A stretch of DNA of 64,000 nucleotides from NCBI GenBank assembly GCA_963605415.1, contig CAVCUL010000005.1, positions 73,577 to 137,576 on the forward strand. The letters are read 5' to 3'. The notes beneath the pieces are model-generated. The model was given only the letters and a program-made list of their open reading frames with translations, had not been told where the DNA came from and searched no databases. This DNA is from CAG-217 sp963605415 (GTDB taxonomy: Bacteria; Bacillota; Clostridia; Oscillospirales; Acutalibacteraceae). Positions 16,451 through 25,277 of the stretch are shown piece by piece. Both the position numbers and the translations under genes were made by a program. Position 1 is the stretch's first letter. Each line of letters begins with the position of its first letter.

Positions 16451-16488
16451 ATTATATAATTTATAGTACCCCTTGTCAATGCAAGGGG
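16451..16488 (-). promoter_or_regulatory. Consensus promoter of the mscS-tauE-sulfatase-GPH operon, -35 inside an inverted repeat
   Basis: On the minus strand, TTGACA (16479-16474), 17-bp spacer, TATAAT (16456-16451). The -35 lies within the inverted repeat CCCCTTG-N6-CAAGGGG (16469-16488), which could be an operator or the remains of a terminator for the upstream gene. Confidence 0.85.
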
Positions 16489-16491
16489 GCG

Positions 16492-17577
16492 TTAATGGTC
16501 GGTGTCGCTCAAATAGGTCGGAATACAATAGAAATTGCTCTCCCAGGCCGGGATGTACGGGCTGTGGCGAAAGTAAAGCTTGTAGTCCGGACAAATGTGC
16601 AGAATTTGCTGGGGCAGCGCAAACAGATCTTCATTACGGTGGTAGGCGCAAACATACAGCTTAGGTCTCCAGGTGCGAATGGTGCGGGCGGCACCGGCCA
16701 GCGCCTCGCTTTCGCTGCCCTCAATGTCCATTTTCAGCAGCGTGATCGGCGCGCCTTGCAGCAGACTGTCCAGGTCCGTGGCTTCCACTGACGTGCCGGT
16801 GGGCGATAGGCGGGAACTGCGCCCGGCGCGGGCGTCAAAATGTAAAGTGGTCTGCCTGTCCCAGGCGCCTTTATTGTAAAGGTGAATACCTTGCATACCC
16901 TCTGTGGCACGGCGCAGCTTTTTGAAGTTCTTTTCGTCCGGCTCCAAGGCGTAGATAGATCTGTATTTTCCGCCTGAATACTGCAAAAATTGGCGAATAG
17001 TATCGCCGTTATAGGCGCCCATATCCACCAAAAATTCCTGCTGATTTACCTGCAAAATATCGGTAAAGATCTCGTCGATATTTGCAAATGATTTGTAAAG
17101 GTAATCAACTTTACCGCTGATTTTGTAGCGCAGCACACATTCGTACACCCGGCGGCTCTCCTCATCGGCCAATTTGGCGTAAACGCTCTCCATTTCCGCC
17201 CGGTGCGCATCGGCGTATTCCCGGGTAAACAGCCCTACGCCCGCCACCGGAATATCCGGCGCATATACCGGGTGCTCCCGGTTGATCCGGGCAATGTTTT
17301 CCAGCACCTCCGGTCGCTGACTGGCAAAGCCCAGTACTACGATGAAGTCCTTGAATTGTTGGCATACTTCCTGGTAGCGCTGCACTTTGTGACCTAAAAA
17401 GGATTGGCCCCGCACAAAATCGTCACTGGCAAACACCGCCGAGATATGCATACCCTTACTTTCCAGCACGGCGTTGATCTTCTCCGCCCCGTCGCCCATA
17501 CCGTAGAGCACCAGGGGCTTGCCCTCCCGGCGCAGTCGGTCCCAAACATTCTCTTCCGTCAGTAAATCCTCTATCAT
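16492..17577 (-). CDS. FkbM-like SAM-dependent methyltransferase domain protein
   Basis: A 361-residue protein. The N-terminal part (about 1-170) contains a Rossmann-like segment KPLVLYGMGDGAEKINAVLESKG, as in sugar-nucleotide or PglD-like modules. The C-terminal half is a class I methyltransferase of the FkbM type: motif I LVDMGAYNGDT, acidic post-II residue in ALEPDEKNFKKL, and the family signature LLKMDIEGSESEAL. The start at 17577 is chosen because AAAGGCAGGT lies just upstream; the longer frame from 17619 has no ribosome site. FkbM proteins typically O-methylate glycans or secondary metabolites; the substrate is unknown. It faces away from the corC operon. Confidence 0.75.
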   Translation of the reverse strand: MIEDLLTEENVWDRLRREGKPLVLYGMGDGAEKINAVLESKGMHISAVFASDDFVRGQSFLGHKVQRYQEVCQQFKDFIVVLGFASQRPEVLENIARINREHPVYAPDIPVAGVGLFTREYADAHRAEMESVYAKLADEESRRVYECVLRYKISGKVDYLYKSFANIDEIFTDILQVNQQEFLVDMGAYNGDTIRQFLQYSGGKYRSIYALEPDEKNFKKLRRATEGMQGIHLYNKGAWDRQTTLHFDARAGRSSRLSPTGTSVEATDLDSLLQGAPITLLKMDIEGSESEALAGAARTIRTWRPKLYVCAYHRNEDLFALPQQILHICPDYKLYFRHSPYIPAWESNFYCIPTYLSDTDH

Positions 17578-17612
17578 AGCTACCTGCCTTTCTGCTTTAT
17601 ATTCTAACATAT

Positions 17613-17641
17613 TTGACAATCTAAAATAAAGTGTATATAAT
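17613..17641 (+). promoter_or_regulatory. Consensus promoter of the corC-phoH-ybeY-era operon
   Basis: Perfect TTGACA (17613-17618), 17-bp spacer, perfect TATAAT (17636-17641), 45 bp before the first start codon. Confidence 0.85.
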
Positions 17642-17685
17642 AAATAAACGGAAAAATTTGTATTGCACAGGAGGCAGGGGCCATT

Positions 17686-18501
17686 ATGGGCGGGAACAGC
17701 CTGATTGACCGATTATTTAAGCGCGAGAGCACAACGAAAGAGGAAATTCGCCAGCTGGTGGACGAGGACCAGGCCAAAGGAGAACTGGAAGCGTCTCAGC
17801 GGGAGATGATCCACAACATCTTTGATTTTGACCAACTTTGCGCGGAGGATATTATGACCCACCGCACTGAGATCGAGGCAGTGGAGGAGACGGCCACCAT
17901 CGGGTATGCCGCCGCCTTTGCACTGGAGGCAGGGTGCTCCAGGATCCCGGTATTCCACGAGGATCTGGACAATGTGCAGGGTATTCTTTATGTAAAGGAC
18001 CTGCTGCCCTTTGTGGGCAAGCCTGTGCCGGAGGGCACCCGGCTGATGGACTATGTGCGGGAGCCGCTGTTTGTGCCGGAGAGCATTCCCTGCGGCAAGC
18101 TGTTCGCCACCATGACGGACAAGCGTATCCAAATGGCCATTGTGGTGGACGAGTACGGCGGCACGGCCGGACTGGTGACCATGGAGGATATTTTGGAGAG
18201 TATCGTGGGCAATATTATGGACGAGTACGACGAGGAAGAGGCGGATGTGATCCAAACCGGGGAGCACACCTTTACCTTTGATGGTTCGGTGGATATTGAG
18301 GATGCGGAAAAGGCGCTGGGCGTGCCTCTGCCGGAGGGGGATTATGACACCCTGGCGGGCTTTTTGATCAGCCGCCTGGGCTATCTGCCCACCGGCAAGG
18401 AGACCCAGCCGGTTACGGTGGATTATGAGAATGTGCACTTTACCGTATGTGGGGTAGAGGAGCGCAGAATTGAACGGATAAAGGCAGAAGTTAAAGTATG
18501 A
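17686..18501 (+). CDS. CorC/HlyC-type CBS-domain protein
   Basis: A 271-residue cytoplasmic protein with two CBS repeats (about residues 55-185: EDIMTHRTEIEAVE ... GCSRIPVFHEDLDNVQGILYVKDLL and FATMTDKRIQMAIVVDEYGGTAGLVTMEDILESIVGNI) followed by a C-terminal CorC_HlyC transporter-associated domain (from about 195). It lacks the DUF21/CNNM membrane domain, so it resembles E. coli YbeX (CorC) rather than full-length CNNM transporters. The gene order corC-phoH-ybeY matches the E. coli ybeZ-ybeY-ybeX set, which ties it to the ribosome/RNA maturation cluster as well as to magnesium or cobalt homeostasis. GGAGGCAGGGG precedes the ATG. Confidence 0.85.
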   Translation: MGGNSLIDRLFKRESTTKEEIRQLVDEDQAKGELEASQREMIHNIFDFDQLCAEDIMTHRTEIEAVEETATIGYAAAFALEAGCSRIPVFHEDLDNVQGILYVKDLLPFVGKPVPEGTRLMDYVREPLFVPESIPCGKLFATMTDKRIQMAIVVDEYGGTAGLVTMEDILESIVGNIMDEYDEEEADVIQTGEHTFTFDGSVDIEDAEKALGVPLPEGDYDTLAGFLISRLGYLPTGKETQPVTVDYENVHFTVCGVEERRIERIKAEVKV

Positions 18502-19457
18502 CGGAACAGGTAATCACCTTTGAAGCGATGGAACAGGCAGCCAACCTGTTTGGCAGCTTCGATGAAAATATAAAGCTATTGGAGCGAGAGTACGGCGTGA
18601 CCATCACCTGCCGTGGCGCAGACCTGAAGGTGGTGGGCGACGCAGAAAATGTAGCTGCCGCTGCCCGGGCGCTGAACGGACTGTTGACCTTGATTAACAA
18701 AGGCGAGCAGCTGACGGAGCAGAATGTGCGCTATGTGATTTCTTTAGTCAGCGAGGGCAATGAGGATGTGCTTTCCTCCATGACCACGGACTCGGTGTGC
18801 GTCACCGCCAAGGGCCGACCGGTCAAGCCAAAGACCGTGGGTCAAAAGCGGTACTGCGAGTCCATTGCCAAGAACACCATCACCTTTGGCGTGGGGCCGG
18901 CCGGTACAGGCAAGACCTATTTGGCCGTGGCTATGGCGGTCACCGCCTTTCGCGCCAAAGAGGTGGACCGGATCATCCTGACCCGCCCGGCGGTGGAAGC
19001 GGGGGAGAAGCTGGGCTTTCTGCCCGGCGACCTGCAAAGCAAGGTGGACCCGTACCTGCGCCCGCTGTATGACGCTCTGTTTGATATGCTGGGGGCAGAG
19101 AGCTTTCAGCGCTACCAGGAGCGGGGCGCCATTGAGGTGGCGCCGCTGGCCTATATGCGCGGGCGGACTCTGGATGACAGCTTTATCATTCTGGACGAAG
19201 CCCAGAACACCACGCCGGAGCAGATGAAAATGTTTTTGACCCGCCTGGGGTTCAACTCCAAAATGGTGGTCACCGGCGACATTACCCAGATCGACCTGCC
19301 GGAGGGCAAGCGCTCCGGGCTGGTAAAGGTGATGGACATTCTAAAGCATGTAGATGACATTGAAATTCATAAATTCAGCCAGAAGGATGTGGTGCGCCAC
19401 CGGTTGGTGCAGGACATTATTCGGGCGTATGAGAAATATGAGGAGAAGAACAAGTAA
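18498..19457 (+). CDS. phoH: PhoH family P-loop ATPase (YbeZ-like)
   Basis: A 319-residue PhoH/YbeZ protein. An N-terminal KH-like or SpoVR-like segment (about 1-110) precedes the ATPase domain with Walker A GPAGTGKT (residues 133-140) and Walker B SFIILDEAQN; ILTRPAVEAGEKLGFLPGDLQSKVDPYLRPLYDAL is a strong family signature. It overlaps corC by four bases (ATGA) and ends in TAATG with ybeY, so translation is coupled. YbeZ works with YbeY in rRNA maturation in E. coli; the same partnership is likely here. Confidence 0.95.
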   Translation: MTEQVITFEAMEQAANLFGSFDENIKLLEREYGVTITCRGADLKVVGDAENVAAAARALNGLLTLINKGEQLTEQNVRYVISLVSEGNEDVLSSMTTDSVCVTAKGRPVKPKTVGQKRYCESIAKNTITFGVGPAGTGKTYLAVAMAVTAFRAKEVDRIILTRPAVEAGEKLGFLPGDLQSKVDPYLRPLYDALFDMLGAESFQRYQERGAIEVAPLAYMRGRTLDDSFIILDEAQNTTPEQMKMFLTRLGFNSKMVVTGDITQIDLPEGKRSGLVKVMDILKHVDDIEIHKFSQKDVVRHRLVQDIIRAYEKYEEKNK

Positions 19458-19963
19458 TGGAATCTGTAAAAGTGGTCATTTCAAACGATCAAAAGGCAGT
19501 GAAGGTGCCTACCGGCATTCGGTTGCTGATCCGCCGTTGTTGCCACGCTGTGCTGGAACTGGAGCATTTTGAAGGCAGCGCGGAGGTGAGCGTGCGCTTT
19601 GTGGATAATGAACAGATCCATGCGCTGAACAAAGAATATCGGAATATTGACAGAGAGACGGATGTGCTCAGCTTCCCCTTGGGGGAGAACGGTGTGTACG
19701 ATATTAACCACGACACCGGCGCCAAGCTGCTGGGCGATATTGTGATTTCTATGGAGAAAGCCATGGAGCAGGCAGAGCTGTACAATCACCCCTTGCAGCG
19801 GGAGATCGGCTTTTTGACCGTTCATTCCATGCTGCACCTGCTGGGCTATGACCATGAGCAGGGCGGGCTGGAAGAAGTACGTATGCGCGAAAAGGAAGAA
19901 ACCGTGCTGACCCAAATCGGCTGGAAGCGGGACAGCAGCTATTATATGGGAGACGAGTCATGA
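19457..19963 (+). CDS. ybeY: Endoribonuclease YbeY
   Basis: A 168-residue zinc-dependent rRNA maturation/quality-control factor. The zinc site is clear: HSMLHLLGYDHE gives H123, H127 and H133 (H-x3-H-x5-H), and the upstream NKEYRNIDRETDVLSFPL segment is the other conserved block. Its length is typical. Start and stop overlap those of phoH and era (TAATG and ATGA), so the four genes form a tight operon. Confidence 0.96.
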   Translation: MESVKVVISNDQKAVKVPTGIRLLIRRCCHAVLELEHFEGSAEVSVRFVDNEQIHALNKEYRNIDRETDVLSFPLGENGVYDINHDTGAKLLGDIVISMEKAMEQAELYNHPLQREIGFLTVHSMLHLLGYDHEQGGLEEVRMREKEETVLTQIGWKRDSSYYMGDES

Positions 19964-20856
19964 CCCAATCTGCATTCATCGCCATTGTGGGCAAGCCCAA
20001 TGTGGGCAAATCCTCCATTTTAAATCGGCTTACCGGCAGCAAGATTGCTATTGTGTCCTCCAAGCCCCAGACCACCCGTACCAAGATTATGGGCGTGTTG
20101 ACGCGGGATGAGGTGCAGCTGGTGTTTACGGACACCCCCGGCTTTCACCACGCTCACAACAAGCTGGGCGAGCACATGAATCAGGCGGTGGGCGATGCCG
20201 TAGGCGGCGTGGACGCCTGTTTGTTTGTGGTGGAACCCAATCAGACCGAGCTGAACGACAAGGAGCAGGAGCTTCTGACGATGTTTAAAAAGCATCGTTT
20301 GCCGGTGATCCTGGCCATTAACAAAATTGATACGCTGCGGGACAAGGCGGAACTGGCGCCGCGCATTGGCCAGTTGGCCGGGCTGTATGACTTTACGGCT
20401 GTGGTGCCTTGCAGCGCCCAGACCGGAGAGGGTATGCAGGACTTGCTGACGGAGATGGAGCGCCTGGCGCTGCCGTCGCCCCACTTCTTCCCGGACGATA
20501 CCTTAACGGATCAGCCGGAGCGGGTGCTGGCGGCGGAGATGATCCGGGAGAAGATCCTGCGTTTGATGGACAAGGAGATCCCCCACGGCATTGCCGTTGC
20601 CATTGAGAAGATGAAAGAGCGCCCGGACGGCAGCTGCCTGGATGTGGATGCCACCATCTATTGTGAGCGGGAGAGCCACAAGGGTATGGTCATCGGCAAA
20701 GGCGGCGCTATGCTCAAGAAGATCGCCACATTTGCCCGCCAGGACATGGAGCGCTTTTTCGGGATCAAGGTCAATCTGCACACCTGGGTCAAGGTAAAAG
20801 AAGATTGGCGCAACCGGGAGGGCCTGATCCACAACTTCGGCCTGGATAACGAATAA
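19960..20856 (+). CDS. era: GTPase Era
   Basis: A 298-residue Era GTPase. G1 is GKPNVGKSS (11-19), the G2/G3 region reads TTRTKIMGVLT and DTPGFH, G4 is NKID, and the C-terminal type II KH domain contains GMVIGKGGAMLKKI. Era binds the 3' end of 16S rRNA and promotes 30S assembly. The start overlaps the ybeY stop by four bases. It is followed by a gap of about 100 bases before yqzL. Confidence 0.97.
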   Translation: MTQSAFIAIVGKPNVGKSSILNRLTGSKIAIVSSKPQTTRTKIMGVLTRDEVQLVFTDTPGFHHAHNKLGEHMNQAVGDAVGGVDACLFVVEPNQTELNDKEQELLTMFKKHRLPVILAINKIDTLRDKAELAPRIGQLAGLYDFTAVVPCSAQTGEGMQDLLTEMERLALPSPHFFPDDTLTDQPERVLAAEMIREKILRLMDKEIPHGIAVAIEKMKERPDGSCLDVDATIYCERESHKGMVIGKGGAMLKKIATFARQDMERFFGIKVNLHTWVKVKEDWRNREGLIHNFGLDNE

Positions 20857-20952
20857 AATGAATTTTTGCCGCTGCGGCGCTGAATTTTGTCCTTGGGTGA
20901 ATTTGGCACAAATGGCGCTGCGGGCATAGGATACAATAAAAACGGTGATCCT

Positions 20953-21102
20953 ATGTCAATGGCAGAGAACAGCTGGCAACAGTTTGTACAAACCGGCCGT
21001 GTGGCCGATTATTTGAAATACAAGGAAGAGGAACGACAAGAGGGGCATGAACAGTACCACCAAAGGCTTAGTGATACGGGAGCAGACCACCGGGGAGAAT
21101 GA
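20953..21102 (+). CDS. yqzL: YqzL-like small protein between era and recO
   Basis: A 49-residue protein starting MSMAENSWQQFVQTGRVADYLKYKE. The WxxFxxTGxxxxYLxYKE pattern matches the YqzL family, which in Bacillus and many Firmicutes is also located between era and recO. Its 3' end overlaps the first 56 bases of recO in another frame. The ribosome site is weak (ACGGTGAT), and ATG 20959 is an alternative start. The function of YqzL is unknown. Too short for most automatic calls. Confidence 0.7.
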   Translation: MSMAENSWQQFVQTGRVADYLKYKEEERQEGHEQYHQRLSDTGADHRGE

Positions 21103-21799
21103 TCGCCTGGTGACTTTGCTGACGGCGGACCACGGGCTGGTGCGTGCGTTTGTGCGGGGCGGCAAGCAGCTGAAAAATCGGCGTGCCGCCGCCACCTCTC
21201 TTTTTTGTTACGGCGAGTTTGCCCTGTACCGTGGGCGAGACGCCTATACGGTAGACAGTGCGGCACCCATTGAGGTGTTTTTTGGCCTGCGGCAGGATAT
21301 TGACCGGCTGGCGGCCGCCCAGTATTTTGCCCAGCTCAGCTACGAACTGGCGGCGGAGGAACAACCGGCGCCGGAATTACTGCGCCTGCTGCTGAACACC
21401 CTGCACCTATTGTGCAAGGGCACCAAGCCGCTGGTGCAGATCAAGGCGGTGTTTGAGCTGCGCGCCCTGTCCATCTCCGGCTATATGCCCAACATTTTGG
21501 CCTGTGCCAACTGCGGCACTTATGAAACGCCGGTGATGTACTTTGATGTGGACGGGGGCTGCATTTACTGCGAGAATTGCCCCAAGGCAGGCGCCGTGGC
21601 GGTGCCCAAGACGGTGATGACCGCCGTGCGCTACATTTGCCTGACGGAGCCGGGGCGTATCTTTGGCTTTGCCCTGGTGCCGGAGCAGATGGCGCTGCTG
21701 GGTCGGGTGACGGAGCAATACACCCTGCGGCGGCTGGACCGGCGCTTTACCACACTTGAATTTTATAAATCCCTGCAAGCCGGGGGTACGACTACATAG
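21047..21799 (+). CDS. recO: DNA repair protein RecO
   Basis: A 250-residue recombination mediator of the RecFOR pathway. The N-terminal OB fold (TTKGLVIREQTTGENDRLVTLLTADHGLVRAFVRGGKQ) is followed by a helical domain with the Firmicutes-type zinc finger (CANCGTYETPVMYFDVDGGCIYCENC, two CxxC pairs). The ATG at 21047 has GAGGGGC upstream and lies inside yqzL. Confidence 0.94.
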   Translation: MNSTTKGLVIREQTTGENDRLVTLLTADHGLVRAFVRGGKQLKNRRAAATSLFCYGEFALYRGRDAYTVDSAAPIEVFFGLRQDIDRLAAAQYFAQLSYELAAEEQPAPELLRLLLNTLHLLCKGTKPLVQIKAVFELRALSISGYMPNILACANCGTYETPVMYFDVDGGCIYCENCPKAGAVAVPKTVMTAVRYICLTEPGRIFGFALVPEQMALLGRVTEQYTLRRLDRRFTTLEFYKSLQAGGTTT

Positions 21800-21801
21800 C
21801 A

Positions 21802-24189
21802 ATGATGGATAAAGATATGGATAAGAATTTGCAAACCTTGGAACTGGATAAGGTGCTTGCCCTATTGGCGGAACAGACTACCTGTGACGACGCCAAAGAG
21901 GCGGCACTGGCGCTGCGCCCTGCGGCAGACCCGGGGGAGATCGCTCTCCTGCTGGATCAGACGGAGGACGCTTTTTCTATGCTGGCCCGGTTCGGCGCAC
22001 CGTCCTTTGGCGGGCTGCGCAATGTAAATGGCCCGTTGCAGCGGGCGGCAGCCGGCGGGTGCCTGAATATGACGGAGCTGCTGCAAGTGGGCGACACCCT
22101 GCGGGCACTGCGTATTCTGGACGACTGGCACGGCCATTTGGCGGGCACGCACTCGTCCCTGAATTTCTTTTTTGACGGCATTACGGTGAATAAATATTTG
22201 GAGAACCGGATCTTCACCTGCATTGTCAGCCCGGAGGAGATGGCAGACAAGGCGTCCGAGGAACTTTACGATATTCGGCGGAAGATCAAGGCCAAGGCGG
22301 CGGCTATTCGCCAGCGGCTGGACGGTATGATCCACTCCACCCATTACCAGAAATTCCTGCAAGAGCCTATCGTCACCCAGCGTGGCGGGCGCTTTGTGGT
22401 GCCGGTGAAGGCGGAGCACCGGGGCGAGGTGCCCGGGCTGGTGCACGACACCTCCTCCAGCGGCGCTACGGTGTTTATCGAACCGGCGGCGGTGGTGGAC
22501 GCCAACAATGATATTAAGGTATTAGAGGGCCGGGAGCGGGAAGAGGTGCAACGCATTCTCTTTGAGCTGTCCGCAGAGGCGGGCACTTTTGCAGAGAGCG
22601 TGCGCCACAGCTATGACAGCGCCGTGCGGTTGAACCTGATTTTTGCCAAGGCACACCTGGCGTACCAAATGAAAGCCGCCCGCCCCCAGCTGAACACCGA
22701 GGGCGTAACGGATCTGAAAAATGCCCGCCACCCGTTGATCGATAAGGAGCGGGTGGTGCCGGTGCATATTACCCTGGGCACGGATTATGACACCCTGGTG
22801 ATCACCGGCCCCAACACCGGCGGCAAGACGGTGACCTTAAAGACCCTGGGTCTGCTGACGGCTATGGTAGGCTGCGGGCTGCTGATCCCGGTATCGGACG
22901 GCAGCAAGCTGGCGCTGTACCGCCAAATTTTAGTGGACATTGGCGACGAACAGAGCATTGCCCAAAACTTGTCCACTTTCTCCTCCCACATGGTGAATAT
23001 CATTGATATTATGGGCAAGGCGGACGAGAACTCCCTGGTGCTGATCGACGAGTTGGGTGCCGGCACGGACCCTATCGAGGGCGCTGCGCTGGCGGTGTCT
23101 GTGATCGAATATCTACGCCAAAAGGGGGCGCACATTGCCGCTACCACCCATTATGCGGAGCTGAAAGCCTATGCGCTGGATACCCCCGGGGTCAGCAACG
23201 GCTGCTGCGAGTTTGACGTGGAGACCCTGCGGCCCACCTATCGACTGCTGATCGGCGTGCCCGGTCGGTCCAACGCCTTTGCCATTACGGAGCACCTGGG
23301 TATGGACCCGGCGGTGGTGCAGGCGGCCAAGGAGATCGTCGGCTCGGAGAACCGGCAGTTTGAGTCTGTGCTGGAGAACCTGGAGAGCGCCCGCAAGGCC
23401 CTGGACGAGGAGCGGGCAGCGGCAGCCAAGGAGCGGCAAGAGGCAGAGCGGCTGGCAGCCAAGGCCAGAGAAGAAAAATCCAAGATCGACACCCTGCGGG
23501 ATCGAGAACTGGACAAGGCCAAGCGAGAGGCCGAGCAGCTGGTAGAGGCCGCCAAGCGCACTTCCTCGGACTTTCTGCTCCAGCTGGAGAAGCTGAAGAA
23601 AGAGCAGACCGCCACCAACGCCACGGAACTGGCTCGCAAGACCCGGCGAGAGATCAAAAACCGCCTGGGCGAACTGGACGATATTGTGAACCCCAACCGG
23701 CTGAACACCGATTGGGACACGGATTATAAGTTGCCCCGCCCCTTGCAGGTAGGGGACCATGTGCTTATCAAGGGCATTGGCGAGGGCGATGTGCTGGAAC
23801 TGGGCAGCAAGATCCTGGTGTCCTCCGGTATGCTGAAAACCCGAGTAAAGCCGGCGGACCTGCGCCTGCTGCCGCCGAACAAGAAGAAAGTGCCTGCCAC
23901 CGGCCAGCGCACCCTGCGGCGCACCACTTCCCGGGCAGACGCGGATGTGAAGACCGAGCTGGATCTGCGGGGCCAGACAGTGGAGGAGGCCCTGGGCAAC
24001 CTGGGTCTGTTTATTGACAAGTGCGTGCTCAATAACATATCCGAGGTGCGTATTATCCACGGCAAAGGCACCGGCGCGCTGCGTGCCGCCGTGCAGGAAG
24101 AACTGCGCCACCACCCCAATGTGGCGGAGTACCGGCTGGGGGTGTACGGTGAGGGCGAGAACGGCGTGACCATTGCCAAACTCAAGTAG
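21802..24189 (+). CDS. mutS2: Endonuclease MutS2
   Basis: A 795-residue MutS2 (also RqcU) protein. The core and lever domains precede the ATPase with Walker A GPNTGGKT (about 336-343), Walker B LVLIDELGAGTDP and the signature NLSTFSSHM. A long charged coiled coil (about 510-620) is followed by a KOW-like segment and the C-terminal Smr nuclease domain (ELDLRGQTVEEAL ... RIIHGKGTGALR). It acts on stalled or collided ribosomes and in suppression of recombination. The start is at the ATG doublet 21802/21805, right after the recO stop; the ribosome site is weak, suggesting coupling to recO translation. Confidence 0.96.
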   Translation: MMDKDMDKNLQTLELDKVLALLAEQTTCDDAKEAALALRPAADPGEIALLLDQTEDAFSMLARFGAPSFGGLRNVNGPLQRAAAGGCLNMTELLQVGDTLRALRILDDWHGHLAGTHSSLNFFFDGITVNKYLENRIFTCIVSPEEMADKASEELYDIRRKIKAKAAAIRQRLDGMIHSTHYQKFLQEPIVTQRGGRFVVPVKAEHRGEVPGLVHDTSSSGATVFIEPAAVVDANNDIKVLEGREREEVQRILFELSAEAGTFAESVRHSYDSAVRLNLIFAKAHLAYQMKAARPQLNTEGVTDLKNARHPLIDKERVVPVHITLGTDYDTLVITGPNTGGKTVTLKTLGLLTAMVGCGLLIPVSDGSKLALYRQILVDIGDEQSIAQNLSTFSSHMVNIIDIMGKADENSLVLIDELGAGTDPIEGAALAVSVIEYLRQKGAHIAATTHYAELKAYALDTPGVSNGCCEFDVETLRPTYRLLIGVPGRSNAFAITEHLGMDPAVVQAAKEIVGSENRQFESVLENLESARKALDEERAAAAKERQEAERLAAKAREEKSKIDTLRDRELDKAKREAEQLVEAAKRTSSDFLLQLEKLKKEQTATNATELARKTRREIKNRLGELDDIVNPNRLNTDWDTDYKLPRPLQVGDHVLIKGIGEGDVLELGSKILVSSGMLKTRVKPADLRLLPPNKKKVPATGQRTLRRTTSRADADVKTELDLRGQTVEEALGNLGLFIDKCVLNNISEVRIIHGKGTGALRAAVQEELRHHPNVAEYRLGVYGEGENGVTIAKLK

Positions 24190-24225
24190 CCCTTATATAT
24201 AAACATACTATAATATAGCAATCTG

Positions 24226-24268
24226 CACAGCGTTTGAGCCGTTCGGCTCCGGCGCTGTGTATTTTTTA
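24226..24268 (+). terminator. Rho-independent terminator after mutS2
   Basis: Outer stem CACAGCG (24226-24232) / CGCTGTG (24253-24259), inner stem GAGCC / GGCTC around GTTC, then TATTTTTTATT. Confidence 0.85.
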
Positions 24269-24525
24269 TTGGTACGGTGTCGCATAACTTTTGCCGCCAA
24301 AAATTAAATTTTTGAAAAATCCGGTAAAAGGGACTCGACGGAAAATTTCCACGGCGCGGGGCGTTTCCTACAAAATATAGAGTGCGGCAACTATATCTTG
24401 TGGTGCGGCAGGGGAGCAGCACCAAAAAGTCGGCGGTTTTCCTTTGGTGATTTTTACAAAAATGGGGCCGGATTTTCTGTTATTTTGCACAATGAAAAAA
24501 ATTCCAAAGAACTTCAAAAAAAGCC
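24269..24525. other. Non-coding spacer between mutS2 and the S10 promoter
   Basis: AT-rich stretches alternate with G-rich patches. No open frame with a ribosome site, no tRNA-like structure and no strong terminator was found. The poly-A/T tracts just upstream of the S10 promoter (about 24491-24525) could act as an UP element. Confidence 0.4.
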
Positions 24526-24554
24526 TTGACAGCAGGGGTTCTATATAATATAAT
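24526..24554 (+). promoter_or_regulatory. Promoter of the S10-spc-alpha ribosomal protein operon
   Basis: Perfect TTGACA (24526-24531), 17-bp spacer, perfect TATAAT (24549-24554), preceded by A-tracts. It is about 330 bp upstream of rpsJ. Confidence 0.9.
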
Positions 24555-24560
24555 ATTGCC

Positions 24561-24886
24561 TGCGTGTGATTGGGCGTATTATATATATAATATATAGACA
24601 CCGCAACACACAACCAGATATGCGTTGATGCCGGAGGTTGCGCTCCTACCCAGAGCGGTAATTTCGGCGGAGTATGTCCGATTTCAAACCGGGCGAAACG
24701 AATCATTGTACGACGCGGACTGTAAGGGTCCCTGCAGAGCGTGACTTGCGAACGCGCTGTGCACCGTGTAACCGTGCCCGAATGAACTGCCTTCATTCGG
24801 CTTTATTTACGGTAAGGGTTGAAACACACGGGTGGGTAGTCAAACAGTGGTTGCTCGCACCATCAAAATTCATGGAGGAATTTCAC
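24561..24886 (+). promoter_or_regulatory. Long structured 5' leader of the ribosomal protein operon
   Basis: About 325 nt of untranslated leader. It shows several hairpins, for example GGAC/GTCC near 24717-24731, the CGCTC/GAGCG stem near 24640-24657, and a perfect 9-bp stem at 24778-24800 followed by a weak T tract. S10 operon leaders are regulated by L4 in E. coli; a leader of this size in Clostridia suggests autogenous control, but no specific ligand can be named. Confidence 0.55.
24778..24808 (+). terminator. Possible attenuator hairpin in the S10 leader
   Basis: Perfect stem CCGAATGAA / TTCATTCGG around loop CTGCC, followed by CTTTATTT, 85 bases before rpsJ. Confidence 0.45.
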
Positions 24887-25201
24887 ATGGCAGCAAGTAA
24901 AGTTAAGATCCGCATCAGACTGAAGGGCTATGACCACAACCTGGTGGACCAGGCTGCGGAGAAGATCGTGGACACCGCAAAGCGCACCGGCGCTCAGGTG
25001 AGCGGTCCCATCCCGCTTCCCACCGAGAAGGAAGTGGTTACCATCCTGCGCGCTGTACACAAGTATAAGGACAGCCGTGAGCAGTTTGAGCAGAGAACAC
25101 ACAAGAGACTCATCGACATTCTCAGACCTTCCAACAAGACCGTGGAAGCGCTGACAAGTCTTGAGCTCCCGGCAGGCGTTGAGATCGAGATCAAGCTCTA
25201 A
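24887..25201 (+). CDS. rpsJ: 30S ribosomal protein S10
   Basis: A 104-residue S10 (IRIRLKGYDHNLVDQAAEKIVDTAKRTGA), first gene of the cluster. The start at 24887 is set by the GGAGGAATTTCAC ribosome site and agrees with family length. S10 is also the NusB partner in antitermination. A GAGA-capped hairpin (GTTGGG/CCCAAC, 25239-25254) sits in the 76-base gap before rplC. Confidence 0.98.
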   Translation: MAASKVKIRIRLKGYDHNLVDQAAEKIVDTAKRTGAQVSGPIPLPTEKEVVTILRAVHKYKDSREQFEQRTHKRLIDILRPSNKTVEALTSLELPAGVEIEIKL

Positions 25202-25277
25202 TTGAACTGAACACAGATCACAACCCGGTCGAGGTCATGTTGGGGAGACCCAACCAATAACCAAAGGAGGAATAAAC

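Noticed and set aside
24209..24214. TATAAT just after mutS2, upstream of the terminator
   Set aside because: No -35 at a suitable distance, and transcription would run straight into the terminator.
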